A stretch of 64,000 bases of DNA from the NCBI GenBank assembly GCA_017381015.1, contig JAFOCV010000038.1, positions 25,062 through 89,061 of the forward strand. Reading direction: 5' to 3'. Positions 1 to 9,801 of the stretch are shown in pieces. The notes under the pieces are model-generated. The model searched no databases. It worked only from the letters and a program-made list of their open reading frames with translations, and was not told the origin of the DNA. How positions within the stretch are numbered: position 1 is the stretch's first letter; each line of letters opens with the position of its first letter. Position numbers and translations under genes: made by a program. The stretch is from Bacteroidaceae bacterium. GTDB taxonomy: Bacteria; Bacteroidota; Bacteroidia; Bacteroidales; Bacteroidaceae.

Positions 1-3000
1 GCCTCGTAGGATAAATTTCTTTTCTTTGTGGCTTTTCTTTCCTTCGCCATAACTTGCGGTGACGCGACAAATATAGATTCCATTGTTCAATTTGGCTCCA
101 GCTCCATTGCAACCATTCCATGGGATAGTGACTATGCCTTTTTCATTAGATGTGTTCACAGTTTGCCTCCATTGTACGTCTCCATTGATGGAATATATTT
201 CAAGCATAAAACTGCATTCAAGTCTAGGCATATCGTAGGCTACATGAAAATTGGTTTGCCCGCTGATAATGTCTTCTTCAAGGACGAGCGAAAGAATTTC
301 TGGATGTATATTCTCACCTACAACAAATCGAAGTGTCTGAGTAGAAGTGTTGTTTAGCATATCCCATGCTCGGAAGGTTAACCAATGAGCACCAACGCTC
401 AGTTCTGGCATATCTGCGTAAATTACTCTGCCTTGCTTATAGTCACCGGCATTTTGAGTAAAGTAATTATTTAGCGTATAGGTTTTCTTTGGGTCGCTAT
501 CAATACATATCTGTAGGTCGTGTCCTATGCCATTTCCATTGTATTGTATGCCTGACTCATCAAAGAGTTCCGCAATGAAAATTGGTTTTGCGCTGACAGC
601 ATCGCCATCCATGAAGTCCTGGTTGTTGAGGTACATGAATATTTTGGGCCCAACGGTGTCTGTCTCCATCTCCGAACTATATCCACCCACCAAAAAATCC
701 TCGCTATATCCATTAGCTTCTGTAGTACGTTCATTGTTTATAGCATAGAAGACAATTCTTCCGTTTTCATCGCTATAGCTGATATCTTTGGGGATAATAA
801 TATCAGCAGAGAAACAGCCATTCCTTACACTATCCACGCCATTGTTGATTTCTTGGTTCCAATCAGTATAAGAGAAGGGCGTGTTGCCAGTATTACCTCT
901 GGTAGAAATAGAATTCTTGCTATCGTATAATCTATAGTATACTAGTCCGTTGAAATGCTCAATAATTTCTCCTGCAGTGCTTTCTATGTGACCTGAAATA
1001 GTAGCGTGACTACCACCTTCGAGGAATTGTTCCCCGTTGAGGGGTGCACCATTAATGCTATCTAGTACAACGCTATAACTTGGATTTCCAAATACGAGAG
1101 TTGGGTCACCAAGTAGCGCATATTGTAGTTTGTTCTGTGGTTGACTACCATCAGACACGTTACTTACCATGCTCTTCTTGGCAAGCCTTAATGCTTCACC
1201 AACACTATTTGGTTTACCATTTTCATCTTTGTCAAATAAATAGCTTGAGAAGAATCGATTCAGGTAGAAATTCTGCGTGCTATACACAGTTCTTGTGGTT
1301 CCAATGAATGCAACACCACCTCCTCGGGGATTCAATACAGCAGCTTCACCTAAATTATCTTCTTGGCTGTCGAATGGTGTGATGTCGCATGCGGCAACAA
1401 ACCATAACGGAAGCCTATCTGATGTCCACGACTTCATGTCATCTAGTGTGATAACTCTTTCGTGGCTCATCAAATATGTAGCTCCATGTCCCGTGTAGTT
1501 GAATACCATTGCACCGTCTTTAATATAGTTATCAACGATATTTCTGATTTCTGGGTATGAATAGTACAAGCCTTGGTTTACTCGCTGATAATTGTCCCAC
1601 ATTATCTTGCGCACATCCACATTTGGAGCACTTTCTAGTATTCTGTCGGCTACTTGATTGGCGTCCTTCATGTGAATGTTGTTATCGCCGTCATCACCCA
1701 TGACGATAATTCTGTTGCACCACTCTGCAACGTTTTGCTTCTCTATGTGAGCTATGGTTTTGTCTACCATTATCTTAGTTTCTTCTTCGCTAGTAACGGG
1801 GAAACGTCCGATGGCTATGTCGGACACGTCCTGCATTGGAGCCGTACCTTCACCATCATCCATTAATCCAAAATAATCTTCCCAACAATATGATTGTGTG
1901 TCACTATAACTATTTTCGCTTTGGTAGCATAGTAGATAATCGTTGGCAGAGAAACTTCTCCATGCAGTAGATTTCATTCTGTTATCCCATGCACAATCGC
2001 CCATCAATAGTAGATAGCGAGGAGCAGTTCCTTCTTCAATGCCTCTGTCATAAAGCATTTTCAAGAATCTTCTGTATGCAGTTGCGTCAGGTGTTCCAGA
2101 AGAAAATTCATTGTAGATTTGGTCGGCCCTCACCACGATACAATTTAGATTGTTGTATTGTTTGTGTGCGTCTGCCAATCGTTGTGCCTGTGTGGCCAGT
2201 TTGTTGCTCGTTGGTATGATGATTACCATATCCACATTGCTCAAGGCATGTAGGTTTTGATTTTCAATAGCATCACCTGCAGTAGGTTCAGGAAAATCAT
2301 ATTCTGGGTCAAAAGCTACAAAAATATCGGTTCCATCGGCTGTTGCAAAAGTAATGCCGTCGCTACTATTTTCTGTTGGAATCAGTGAGGTAGGAGTATT
2401 TTTCTTGCCAACTCTCATTATTTTGAGCTCTCCTGTATACCCTTTGCCGATGGAACAGAATCGTGTAGCACCAGCGTATGTCTTTACGACACCTGCCGAA
2501 GAGTTACTACTAGTACCAGAATATCCTCCGCCAAAACGTACGAAACCGTCTTGTGGTTCGAGTGGAGCAGTGTAATTTAATGCAATATAATCTAATCTGC
2601 CTTGTACTCTGCTACTAGTGGAGAAGGCACCTTGGGTGGCAAGGGTAATCTTCCATGTTTCGCTACCGGGATTATAATTAGAAACATCAAGGTTCGCAAA
2701 TTTTCCCTCGGAGTAATACATGTAACTACCTGGAGCAGAGATAGTGCGAGTTACTACCGATGCTCCATTTGTCCATATGGTGAGTGGGGTGGCAACGTCA
2801 TTTCCCGTAAACACAACAGTCAACTTTTCATTGCCCAAACTATTAACTCCAGATAGTGTGTATGTTTTTGAATATGCTCCAGAATATAGAGTGCTTTCCA
2901 CCAAATTTCTACCTCCTCTAAACCATGCGTAATCGTCTACTTCATGTAGGGCATGACCCAAGGTAGTGGTAACGGTTTGTTTTACAGAACCGCTATATAG

Positions 3001-3792
3001 TTGCTCGGTTTGTATGTCATTTCTATTATCACCCTCTGTGAGGAAGTAAGTAGCCTTAGTGGCATAAGCATTGAATACCCTATCGACACCTTCCCACCTC
3101 AAAAGACCATTTCCCCAAAAGAGAAGATTGCCTTTAGAGGTTAAAAATAGAGGAACTTCTTCTAGGTCATCGAAATCTTTGTCTGCATCCAATGCTTCAG
3201 GTTGTTGATGACCTCCATATCCATAAAGATGCACTTTGTTGGGGTCTGTGAAACCCAGTGAAGCCAGAAATTTTGGAGTTAGCTTGTAGATACCATCCTT
3301 CGTGATGTGTATTTTCTTCCACTTACCTGTGGAGAGAACAGAGTTCTTAACGTATCTTTCGCAACTGTTACTTCTAGTTCTGGCAAGATTTTCCTTTGCC
3401 AAGGATTTAATCACCACCTTGGCACTCAATAACTTATAAAATTTATCCTTTTTCTTGATAATTGGGATAAAACTATAGTTGAGATGTCCTATTCCTTTGC
3501 TTACGCTTATGTAGCTATTAATACGGATTGAATCCGAAATATTTCGTGCATAGCGTTTTGCAAGTGGTAATTCTTTCGCTTCCACTTGTTTCCATGAGGG
3601 ATATTCTAAAACTATTTGATAATCATTTAGTTTGTAGTCAGATTCAAGTGGTACTACCTCGCTATATAAGGGACATAATGTATCTTTGGTCAATATATCC
3701 CAATCGAGATATGTCAACTTGTCTTGAGCAACAACGGGTAGTGCTATTACGCAAGATATTATTGTTACGAGTATCTGTAGTACCTTTTTCAT
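1..3792 (-). CDS. porU: Type IX secretion system sortase PorU (C25 peptidase family), 3' end beyond window
   Basis: The minus strand is open from an ATG at 3792 to the left edge (1264 codons, no stop), so the C-terminus lies outside the window. The start MKKVLQILVTI with a hydrophobic run ending near VVAQ is a signal peptide. The middle carries the gingipain-type (C25) catalytic motifs: YTGHG with His at about residue 769, and VAACD with Cys at about 802, a 33-residue separation. The C-terminal part has Ig-like strands, including a WNGCNGAGAKLNNGIY stretch typical of PorU. In the known family, PorU removes the C-terminal signal of type IX cargo at the outer membrane and attaches the cargo to anionic LPS. 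It lies 13 bp downstream of the FAH-family gene and is probably co-transcribed with it. Family assignment is firm; the exact 3' end is unknown. Confidence 0.93.
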   Translation of the reverse strand, partial: MKKVLQILVTIISCVIALPVVAQDKLTYLDWDILTKDTLCPLYSEVVPLESDYKLNDYQIVLEYPSWKQVEAKELPLAKRYARNISDSIRINSYISVSKGIGHLNYSFIPIIKKKDKFYKLLSAKVVIKSLAKENLARTRSNSCERYVKNSVLSTGKWKKIHITKDGIYKLTPKFLASLGFTDPNKVHLYGYGGHQQPEALDADKDFDDLEEVPLFLTSKGNLLFWGNGLLRWEGVDRVFNAYATKATYFLTEGDNRNDIQTEQLYSGSVKQTVTTTLGHALHEVDDYAWFRGGRNLVESTLYSGAYSKTYTLSGVNSLGNEKLTVVFTGNDVATPLTIWTNGASVVTRTISAPGSYMYYSEGKFANLDVSNYNPGSETWKITLATQGAFSTSSRVQGRLDYIALNYTAPLEPQDGFVRFGGGYSGTSSNSSAGVVKTYAGATRFCSIGKGYTGELKIMRVGKKNTPTSLIPTENSSDGITFATADGTDIFVAFDPEYDFPEPTAGDAIENQNLHALSNVDMVIIIPTSNKLATQAQRLADAHKQYNNLNCIVVRADQIYNEFSSGTPDATAYRRFLKMLYDRGIEEGTAPRYLLLMGDCAWDNRMKSTAWRSFSANDYLLCYQSENSYSDTQSYCWEDYFGLMDDGEGTAPMQDVSDIAIGRFPVTSEEETKIMVDKTIAHIEKQNVAEWCNRIIVMGDDGDNNIHMKDANQVADRILESAPNVDVRKIMWDNYQRVNQGLYYSYPEIRNIVDNYIKDGAMVFNYTGHGATYLMSHERVITLDDMKSWTSDRLPLWFVAACDITPFDSQEDNLGEAAVLNPRGGGVAFIGTTRTVYSTQNFYLNRFFSSYLFDKDENGKPNSVGEALRLAKKSMVSNVSDGSQPQNKLQYALLGDPTLVFGNPSYSVVLDSINGAPLNGEQFLEGGSHATISGHIESTAGEIIEHFNGLVYYRLYDSKNSISTRGNTGNTPFSYTDWNQEINNGVDSVRNGCFSADIIIPKDISYSDENGRIVFYAINNERTTEANGYSEDFLVGGYSSEMETDTVGPKIFMYLNNQDFMDGDAVSAKPIFIAELFDESGIQYNGNGIGHDLQICIDSDPKKTYTLNNYFTQNAGDYKQGRVIYADMPELSVGAHWLTFRAWDMLNNTSTQTLRFVVGENIHPEILSLVLEEDIISGQTNFHVAYDMPRLECSFMLEIYSINGDVQWRQTVNTSNEKGIVTIPWNGCNGAGAKLNNGIYICRVTASYGEGKKSHKEKKFILRG

Positions 3793-3805
3793 CTAGCTTA
3801 GTTAA

Positions 3806-4504
3806 TCACTTTACATTAAATTCCAAGACCTTTTGGTCGTTTATCCAGCCCTCTAGGTGGTCATCAATATGTACTTGTCCAACTCCTACTGGTGTTCCTG
3901 TGAATATGAGGTCGCCTGTTTTCAGGGTAAAAAACTTGCTGAGGTAACTTACGATATGGTCCACAGAATGTATCATGTCCTTACTAAATCCAGTCTGAAC
4001 CGTCATGCCATTGATATCAAGGTGAAACTTTAGTCCTTCTGTCAATATGTTAGACTCAGGGTGTTCTTCAAATCTATTGGCAGAACCTTCTATAGCTCCC
4101 GTTTTGTCACCATTTAAATCGATGAAATCTCCGATAACTGCACTCCCATCAAATCCCTTTGCTATATCCCAGGGTAAACCTTTTGCTCTAAGTTCTCTCT
4201 GCAAATCTCTTGCTGTAAAGTCTACACCTACTGTAACAGCATCATAGTATCTATATGCAAATCGTTCGCTTATACTTCTACCCATGCGACATATCCTTAC
4301 CACTAATTCCGCTTCATACTCGCACTCGTTGGTATAATCTGGAATAAAGAATGGACGACCACGTGTCACCAACGCACTATCACATTTCGTAAACACGACA
4401 GGCTCATCGTAAATCTCTAACTGATTTGCCTCTCGTCCAGGTGCTATTTCTTTCATCTCGTCTGCATGGCAGCGATAATTCATTCCTATGCCGAATATCT
4501 TCAT
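3806..4504 (-). CDS. Fumarylacetoacetate hydrolase family protein
   Basis: The 232-residue protein has the FAH fold signatures: the metal-binding acidic motif EYEAELVV around residue 63, a later Asp in GVDFTARD, and the C-terminal GDLIFTGTPVGVG motif. Family members are cytosolic, Mg2+-dependent hydrolases, decarboxylases or isomerases acting on 2-oxo or beta-diketo acids. The length fits the short single-domain type (YcgM/FAHD1-like) rather than full fumarylacetoacetase. The substrate cannot be told from sequence. It is the first gene of a two-gene unit with porU, and a TAACTTTG -7 box lies at 4587-4594. Confidence 0.88.
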   Translation of the reverse strand: MKIFGIGMNYRCHADEMKEIAPGREANQLEIYDEPVVFTKCDSALVTRGRPFFIPDYTNECEYEAELVVRICRMGRSISERFAYRYYDAVTVGVDFTARDLQRELRAKGLPWDIAKGFDGSAVIGDFIDLNGDKTGAIEGSANRFEEHPESNILTEGLKFHLDINGMTVQTGFSKDMIHSVDHIVSYLSKFFTLKTGDLIFTGTPVGVGQVHIDDHLEGWINDQKVLEFNVK

Positions 4505-4586
4505 ATACTATGTCCTATATAAAATGAGGTGTATAATATTAACGTGCAACTATGACTAAAAATTGTGTTCAGTGCCTTTTTCAAGG

Positions 4587-4594
4587 CAAAGTTA
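4587..4594 (-). promoter_or_regulatory. -7 box (TAACTTTG) for the FAH-porU unit
   Basis: On the minus strand this reads TAACTTTG, matching the Bacteroidota consensus TAnnTTTG. A TTG lies 20 bp further upstream (complement at 4615-4617), a suitable -33 element. It is about 85 bp upstream of the start codon at 4504. Confidence 0.6.
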
Positions 4595-4818
4595 CAGAAA
4601 CTTATCCAATCCCACAATATTTTCCATTTCTAAAATATTTTTCTACTTATGCTCTTGTGATTAAACACATTTACAATATGTATATAATGTGCGATTTTAC
4701 CGTATTGTCGTATAATATTTCTTTTAAATGAATCACGATGAAATCTAAGAAAAAGTAATTCTTTTTGGTTTTCGTTCCGTTTTTACCAAAATACTAGATG
4801 TATATTATATAATTGGAA

Positions 4819-4826
4819 TATCTTTG
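4819..4826 (+). promoter_or_regulatory. -7 box (TATCTTTG) for the DUF4493 operon
   Basis: TATCTTTG followed by GCATCG is a good Bacteroidota -7 element about 80 bp upstream of the first gene at 4907. No clear TTTG -33 element is visible at the usual distance. It is the only strong candidate for the whole operon, because internal gaps are short. Confidence 0.6.
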
Positions 4827-4906
4827 CATCGTGAAAAAGTGTGATATTCGCCTTGAATCGAAGAATAGTAATAAAGTATAGAATAAAAAACTTAAGCAAA
4901 TAAAGT

Positions 4907-5728
4907 ATGAAAAAGAAGCAAAAGCAAATATTGCATGGTTTGGTTGTACTTATGGGTATGACTTTTATATCATGCAGTCAGAGTACAGAATTAACTCCAG
5001 ATGATTCAAGAGCTCAGGGACGATTAACACTAATTCTTGAATCTAATACTGATTTCCTTGGCACTACACGTGCTGTAAATGAGAACCAGTACAAGAATAT
5101 AGATAATTATGATGTTGTTGTTCTTGATAAAAATAATATAGAGAAATTAAATTGTAAAGCATCTGAGATTACTAACAAGATGCCTATTACTTTGCCAATT
5201 GGTTCTTATACAGTAAAGGCTTTCTATGGCACAGAAAAACCATATTCAAGAAATGAGTTTTATGTATACGACGAAGAGCAAGGTACCATTCAGGCAGAGG
5301 GTAATCACACAGTGTCTTTGACATGTGAACCAACATGTGGTAAGGTTTCTGTAGCGTTCGAAGAAGGTATGTCTACTTACTTCTCGGAATACAAAGTTTT
5401 GTTCAAGGGTACTGAAGCAATGGGTTCAGATGTTGTCAAGTGGGAAAAGAATGACACTGACCCTTGGTACATCAAACTTAATGAAGGAGGCGAAACAGTA
5501 CAATTTGAAATTCATGTTACAACAAAGGATGGATTTGTTAATCCTAATCAAGAGAAGGATGCTGTCAAGGCTGGTTCGTTTAAGTTAAATCGCAATAAAG
5601 CATACAAGATGAATGTTAATTTCACTCACACTCCAACAGGAGAAGGTGCTGTTGACTTGGAGATAACAATCGACGAATCTACAAATGATAAAGAAGTCGA
5701 AATTGAAGTGCCAACAGATTGGTTATAA
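4907..5728 (+). CDS. DUF4493-family lipoprotein (operon gene 1)
   Basis: This is a 273-residue exported protein with a lipoprotein signal peptide (lipobox around Cys23). A single beta-rich DUF4493-like domain follows: a GxLTLxL strand, a Thr-Thr-Arg-Ala site with Arg55, a LPIGSYTVKAFYG motif near residue 100, then a Cys-containing strand and a VSVAFEEGM strand. DUF4493 proteins are Bacteroidota surface lipoproteins of unknown function. It opens a run of 15 same-strand genes; the next starts 28 bp downstream. The ATG at 4907 is preceded by an A-rich stretch, the usual translation signal in this phylum. Confidence 0.82.
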   Translation: MKKKQKQILHGLVVLMGMTFISCSQSTELTPDDSRAQGRLTLILESNTDFLGTTRAVNENQYKNIDNYDVVVLDKNNIEKLNCKASEITNKMPITLPIGSYTVKAFYGTEKPYSRNEFYVYDEEQGTIQAEGNHTVSLTCEPTCGKVSVAFEEGMSTYFSEYKVLFKGTEAMGSDVVKWEKNDTDPWYIKLNEGGETVQFEIHVTTKDGFVNPNQEKDAVKAGSFKLNRNKAYKMNVNFTHTPTGEGAVDLEITIDESTNDKEVEIEVPTDWL

Positions 5729-5756
5729 TACACTAACTTAAACTTGAATACACAAT

Positions 5757-7028
5757 ATGAAAATATCTAAATTGTTGATGATGGGCACTGTAGCAGCTTT
5801 GAGCCTTTCATCCTGTATGAACGAAGACTTCCCTTCTGCAAATTCTCGCAAGGGTAGCATGTCTTTGTCAGTAGACTATTTAAAACCCACAATTACTCGT
5901 GCTGGTGTAGAAACTTCTGATTTCTATGTTGCTATCTATGAGGCAGAAGATAATGATTGGTATTGCACTTACGAGAAAGCATCTCTTATTCCTAATAAGA
6001 TAACAATGCCCATTGGTGCGTATTATGTTAAGGCACATACTCCAGGAACTCTTCAAAAGATAATGGAATCTCCCTATTACGCGGGTGTAGATGAATTTGA
6101 AATCCTAGAGAACGTTATAACTAAGTCTACCGTTGTGTGCCGCATGGCAAATGGTAGTTTTACGGTTAAGTTCAGTAGTGATTTTACTCAGGCATTCTCT
6201 GATTGGACTATATCTCTTACCGATGGTTCAGAATCAGCAATTATATATACTTCACAGGATGGAACTAATGTTCCTACTATGTATATGCAGTTTGCCGAAG
6301 CCGTTAGCGCTCTTACTGTAAACTTTATTGGAACTACTGTAGATGGCAATCGTATCTCTACTACCAATAAGCTTACTAAAAAACAAGCTTCAGAGCAGTA
6401 TGATAGCGACACAGAGTATTTCTCTGGTGGTGATGCTATTGTGTTGAATCTGCGCCCAGTAGAGAGCACAGACGGTAATATTTCTAGCATAACAATCAAT
6501 GCTAACATCTCATTTGAAGAAAGTGAAGAGAGCTTTGATATGGAGGTAGAGGATGTTATTCCTGATACTCCAGAGGAAGAGCAACCAGAGCAACCCGGTG
6601 ATGGAGGTGAAGCTAGCAATGCAATTACTTTGCAACTTCCTCAAAATATGACTGTGACTAAAGATACCGACCCTTCTTTAGGTGATACTCATATCAAGGC
6701 TGACAATGGTATTAAGAGCATTATCGTAAAGATAACATCAACAAGTGAAGACATGAGTGGAGCATTGGCTGATATTGCTGGTGAGTATGAAGGTATAGAC
6801 TTTGATAATGGAACAGAAGTGGTTGGTAACCAAGGTCTAGTAGATTTGTTTACTACGTTAGGTCAGTCTCTAAACGTTCCTGCAGAAGGAGACAAGGAAT
6901 ATGTATTCCCCATAGGCAATTTCTTCTCATTGTTGACAGTTTTGTCAGGTGACCATACTTTTATAATGACTGTCACAGATATGAATGGTAATACTAAGGA
7001 CGGTCAGTTGACTTTAACCATTGAGTAA
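5757..7028 (+). CDS. DUF4493-family lipoprotein with extra C-terminal domain (operon gene 2)
   Basis: The protein has 423 residues. The signal peptide ends at lipobox Cys20. The DUF4493-like domain spans about 30-260, with TITRA (Arg48), an MPIGAYYVKAHT strand and a VVCRMANGSFTVKF strand. An acidic, Pro/Glu-rich linker (about 265-285) leads to a second beta domain of about 130 residues that begins NAITLQLPQNMTVTKDTDP and ends at the stop. This C-terminal domain is not found in the other genes of the operon. Function is unknown; surface exposure is inferred from family and context. It ends 9 bp before the next gene. Confidence 0.8.
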   Translation: MKISKLLMMGTVAALSLSSCMNEDFPSANSRKGSMSLSVDYLKPTITRAGVETSDFYVAIYEAEDNDWYCTYEKASLIPNKITMPIGAYYVKAHTPGTLQKIMESPYYAGVDEFEILENVITKSTVVCRMANGSFTVKFSSDFTQAFSDWTISLTDGSESAIIYTSQDGTNVPTMYMQFAEAVSALTVNFIGTTVDGNRISTTNKLTKKQASEQYDSDTEYFSGGDAIVLNLRPVESTDGNISSITINANISFEESEESFDMEVEDVIPDTPEEEQPEQPGDGGEASNAITLQLPQNMTVTKDTDPSLGDTHIKADNGIKSIIVKITSTSEDMSGALADIAGEYEGIDFDNGTEVVGNQGLVDLFTTLGQSLNVPAEGDKEYVFPIGNFFSLLTVLSGDHTFIMTVTDMNGNTKDGQLTLTIE

Positions 7029-7037
7029 TTTTAATAT

Positions 7038-8843
7038 ATGAAAAAGATACAATATATATTATCAACGTTGTTTGTTGCGTTAGCAGTATCGTCATGTAGC
7101 CAGAACGTAGAGATTGGAGCAGATGAGGGATTTTTGTCGTTAGACGTTACATCTTTAGCGTCAACCAACAATCCTGGCACTCGTGCTGCAGCTCCTGATG
7201 ATTATGCACCTAAAGCCTTGGCAGTAGAGATTATAGACGAAAAAGGTAAGGTAGTCAAGAGTACCGACAATTATACCATGAGCGAAGAGTTCAAGGGTAA
7301 GATAGTACTTCCTTCAGGACAGTATACTATTGTTGCACATTCTGCTAAGTGGGATGGCAATGGTTCTGGTTTTGATGTACCATATTATTATGGAACCACA
7401 ACCGTTCTTGTTGAGGCAAAGTCATACAAGAAAGCAAAAATTGTTTGTACTCAAGCAAATGTTAAGCTAACAGTAAATTATGACAAGTCCTTTACAGAAG
7501 CATTTACATCTGCTGTCACTACTATTAAACCAGTCTTGGGTGATTTCGCTTCATTGGATTTCGTTATGGGCAAGACAACCAAGTCAGGTTATATTCCCGC
7601 AGAATCATTCCAAACAATACTAAACGTTACCAATGAGAATGGTATCAAGCACACAATGGAGTGTGACCCTATCGTAGATGTTCAGCCTCGTGATCATTTT
7701 GTTTTTAACTTAAGTGTAGCAAAATCAGGCCAATTGGGTGATGGCACAGGTCCAGCTATCAAGATTGAGGTGGATGAAAGTACCAATACCTATACCTATA
7801 CATTTGAGGTTCCTAAAAAGAGTGCACTTACTCTAGTTACTCGTGCTGCTAATGCATGGAGCACCTTTGCTTACCTAAATGCTTCTGTGACTGCCAAAAC
7901 ATCAGAGTTTGATAAGGCAGGCCTGGTAATGCAATGGAGAAAGACTGGAGTAGAGGAATGGTCTACAATAGAGAATGATGCTCTTACTATTGACAATGAA
8001 GATAATGTCTCTGCTGTATTAAAGGGCTTGCAGCCTAATACATCTTATGAGTATCGTCTTTCTTACGTTAAGGGTGATGATGAAGTCGTATCTGACCAAG
8101 TTAGTTTTAAAACAGAGGGTCAAGAAACATTATACAATGGTGGTTTTGAACACTGGCATCAGAAAGGTGCTCCTTGGTATGCATGTGAGTCAGGAAAGAC
8201 ATATTGGGATTCATCTAACCCAGGTTCTACATCATTGGGCGAATCTTATAATGTAACAACACCAACAGAGAATCCTAAACGTAGCGGCTCTAAAGCTGCA
8301 AGACTAGAGTCAAAATATATTGTAATCAAATTTGCTGCAGCAAGCTTATACACAGGTAACTTCAAGGAATTGGTTGGTACCAAGGGTGCAAAGTTGGATT
8401 GGGGCGTACCTTTCACCTCTCGTCCTACAGCCCTCAAGGGATGGATGCAATATGCTCCAAAGGCAATTGACCGTGCAGGTAAGGGATTGCCTGCGGGTGC
8501 ACCTGCGAAGGGCGATATGGACCAGTGCGGTATGTTTATTGCACTTCTGTCAGAGGCTATTTCTATTGATAATACAGATTTGTCTACTATACCTGATTTT
8601 GAGACAGATTCACGTGTCATCGCTTATGGTTCATTACCTCAGAGTCAGAATGTTAATACAGGTGGTCAGTGGAAAGAGGTGAATATACCTTTGGTTTATC
8701 ATAACTTAACCAAAAAGCCCACCCATCTTCTGGTTGTATTCTCGTCTAGTAAGTACGGTGATTACTTCCATGGAGGTACTGGTAGCACACTTTACCTAGA
8801 CGACTTCTCTCTGGAGTATGGTGATACTCCTGCGGTAAAGTAA
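7038..8843 (+). CDS. DUF4493 / fibronectin-like / PCMD-domain lipoprotein (operon gene 3)
   Basis: A 601-residue lipoprotein with lipobox Cys20. An N-terminal DUF4493-like domain (about 30-250) contains GTRAA at Arg49 and the LPSGQYTIVAHS motif. A fibronectin III-like segment follows (about 265-360; LQPNTSYEYRLSY), then a C-terminal PCMD domain (about 365-601; NGGFEHWHQ at its start, THLLVVFSSSKYGD near its end). PCMD is annotated in databases as a putative carbohydrate metabolism domain, but its activity is not established; it resembles a jelly-roll module. Gene 5 of the same operon carries the same fibronectin-PCMD tail on a different N-terminus. Confidence 0.85.
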   Translation: MKKIQYILSTLFVALAVSSCSQNVEIGADEGFLSLDVTSLASTNNPGTRAAAPDDYAPKALAVEIIDEKGKVVKSTDNYTMSEEFKGKIVLPSGQYTIVAHSAKWDGNGSGFDVPYYYGTTTVLVEAKSYKKAKIVCTQANVKLTVNYDKSFTEAFTSAVTTIKPVLGDFASLDFVMGKTTKSGYIPAESFQTILNVTNENGIKHTMECDPIVDVQPRDHFVFNLSVAKSGQLGDGTGPAIKIEVDESTNTYTYTFEVPKKSALTLVTRAANAWSTFAYLNASVTAKTSEFDKAGLVMQWRKTGVEEWSTIENDALTIDNEDNVSAVLKGLQPNTSYEYRLSYVKGDDEVVSDQVSFKTEGQETLYNGGFEHWHQKGAPWYACESGKTYWDSSNPGSTSLGESYNVTTPTENPKRSGSKAARLESKYIVIKFAAASLYTGNFKELVGTKGAKLDWGVPFTSRPTALKGWMQYAPKAIDRAGKGLPAGAPAKGDMDQCGMFIALLSEAISIDNTDLSTIPDFETDSRVIAYGSLPQSQNVNTGGQWKEVNIPLVYHNLTKKPTHLLVVFSSSKYGDYFHGGTGSTLYLDDFSLEYGDTPAVK

Positions 8844-8862
8844 TAGAAATAAGAACAACTGC

Positions 8863-8893
8863 ATCAGCTAGTGGTGTTGAGCCACTTGCTGAT
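8863..8893 (+). promoter_or_regulatory. Intra-operon hairpin between genes 3 and 4
   Basis: ATCAGC-T-AGTGG and CCACT-T-GCTGAT form an 11-bp stem with one T-T mismatch and a 7-nt loop. No T-tract follows, so it is not a standard terminator. It sits in the 88-bp gap before the barrel gene and could be an RNA processing or stabilising element. Confidence 0.5.
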
Positions 8894-8931
8894 ACAGTAA
8901 GAAAAAGTTCTACTAAGAAAAAGGACTTCAA

Positions 8932-9801
8932 ATGAATATATATATAAATAGGTGTTTTATAGCTTTGTCGTTGCTCTTCTGTTCAGTAGCAATGATGGCT
9001 CAAAAGGTAGTCTACAAGATAGAGTTACCTAAGAGTATCATTGATTCCGTAACAATGAATGAAGGAAGCAAGGTTTACATGGTAATAGAGGATAGTACTC
9101 CAGTTGTTCCAAAGCCAATAGACACTCGTCGTGGTATGATTGGACGTGAAAGTACCAAGAATATCTTTGTGCCCAAAGGTCAATGGATGGTTGGTGGTCA
9201 AGTAGCATGGAACCAATGGAACAATGACAATCTGAATTATCTAGCAATTAAGGACATTAACTTTGAAGGCTACACTTTTTCTGCAGGTCCATATTTCGGT
9301 TATTTCTTTGCCAATAACTTTGCAGTAGGTGGCAGATTCTCTTATCATCGTTATTATGTTAACTTGGGTGAGTTGGACCTCAATCTAGGCGACGACCTCA
9401 ATATTGGTCTAAAGGATTTGTATTACTTGCAGCACAATTACGAGAGTTCTGTCTTCGTTCGCTCATATTTGCCTATTGGTAACAGTAAGATATTCGGTTT
9501 GTTTGGTGAGTTTCAGCTCAACTATACATTCTCTGAAGGTAAGAATAGTACTGGTAGTGGCGAAACACTTACCGCCGTATACGAAAGAGTAAATAACTTG
9601 GAATTAGGTGTTGCTGGTGGTATGGCAGTTTTCTTGGCCAACAATGTTGCAGCAGAGGTTATGGTCAATGTTGGTGGTTACCGTGTAAGATGGGGTAATC
9701 AGAATACCAACAACATAGAACAAGGTTCAATAACCAGTTCTGGTGCAAACTTTAGAATCAACCTATTCAGTATCAAATTTGGTATGACCTATTATCTATG
9801 A
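8932..9801 (+). CDS. Outer-membrane beta-barrel protein (operon gene 4)
   Basis: This 289-residue protein has a cleavable signal peptide (cleavage after MMAQ or nearby) and no lipobox cysteine in the right place. From about residue 75 on it is made of alternating amphipathic strands with Tyr/Phe/Gly turns (YTFSAGPYFGYFFANNFAVGG) and ends with an aromatic-rich strand finishing in MTYYL, the pattern of an OmpW/OprF-like outer-membrane barrel. It is the only integral outer-membrane protein of the operon and could anchor or export its lipoproteins, though this is inference. Its stop codon overlaps the next start (ATGA). Confidence 0.8.
   Translation: MNIYINRCFIALSLLFCSVAMMAQKVVYKIELPKSIIDSVTMNEGSKVYMVIEDSTPVVPKPIDTRRGMIGRESTKNIFVPKGQWMVGGQVAWNQWNNDNLNYLAIKDINFEGYTFSAGPYFGYFFANNFAVGGRFSYHRYYVNLGELDLNLGDDLNIGLKDLYYLQHNYESSVFVRSYLPIGNSKIFGLFGEFQLNYTFSEGKNSTGSGETLTAVYERVNNLELGVAGGMAVFLANNVAAEVMVNVGGYRVRWGNQNTNNIEQGSITSSGANFRINLFSIKFGMTYYL

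Larger units (their letters stand above)
4505..4906. other. Divergent intergenic region, 402 bp
   Basis: This AT-rich spacer separates the leftward FAH-porU unit from the rightward lipoprotein operon. It contains a promoter box for each direction (4587-4594 minus, 4819-4826 plus). The sequence between them has no open frame or RNA gene that I recognise. Confidence 0.7.
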
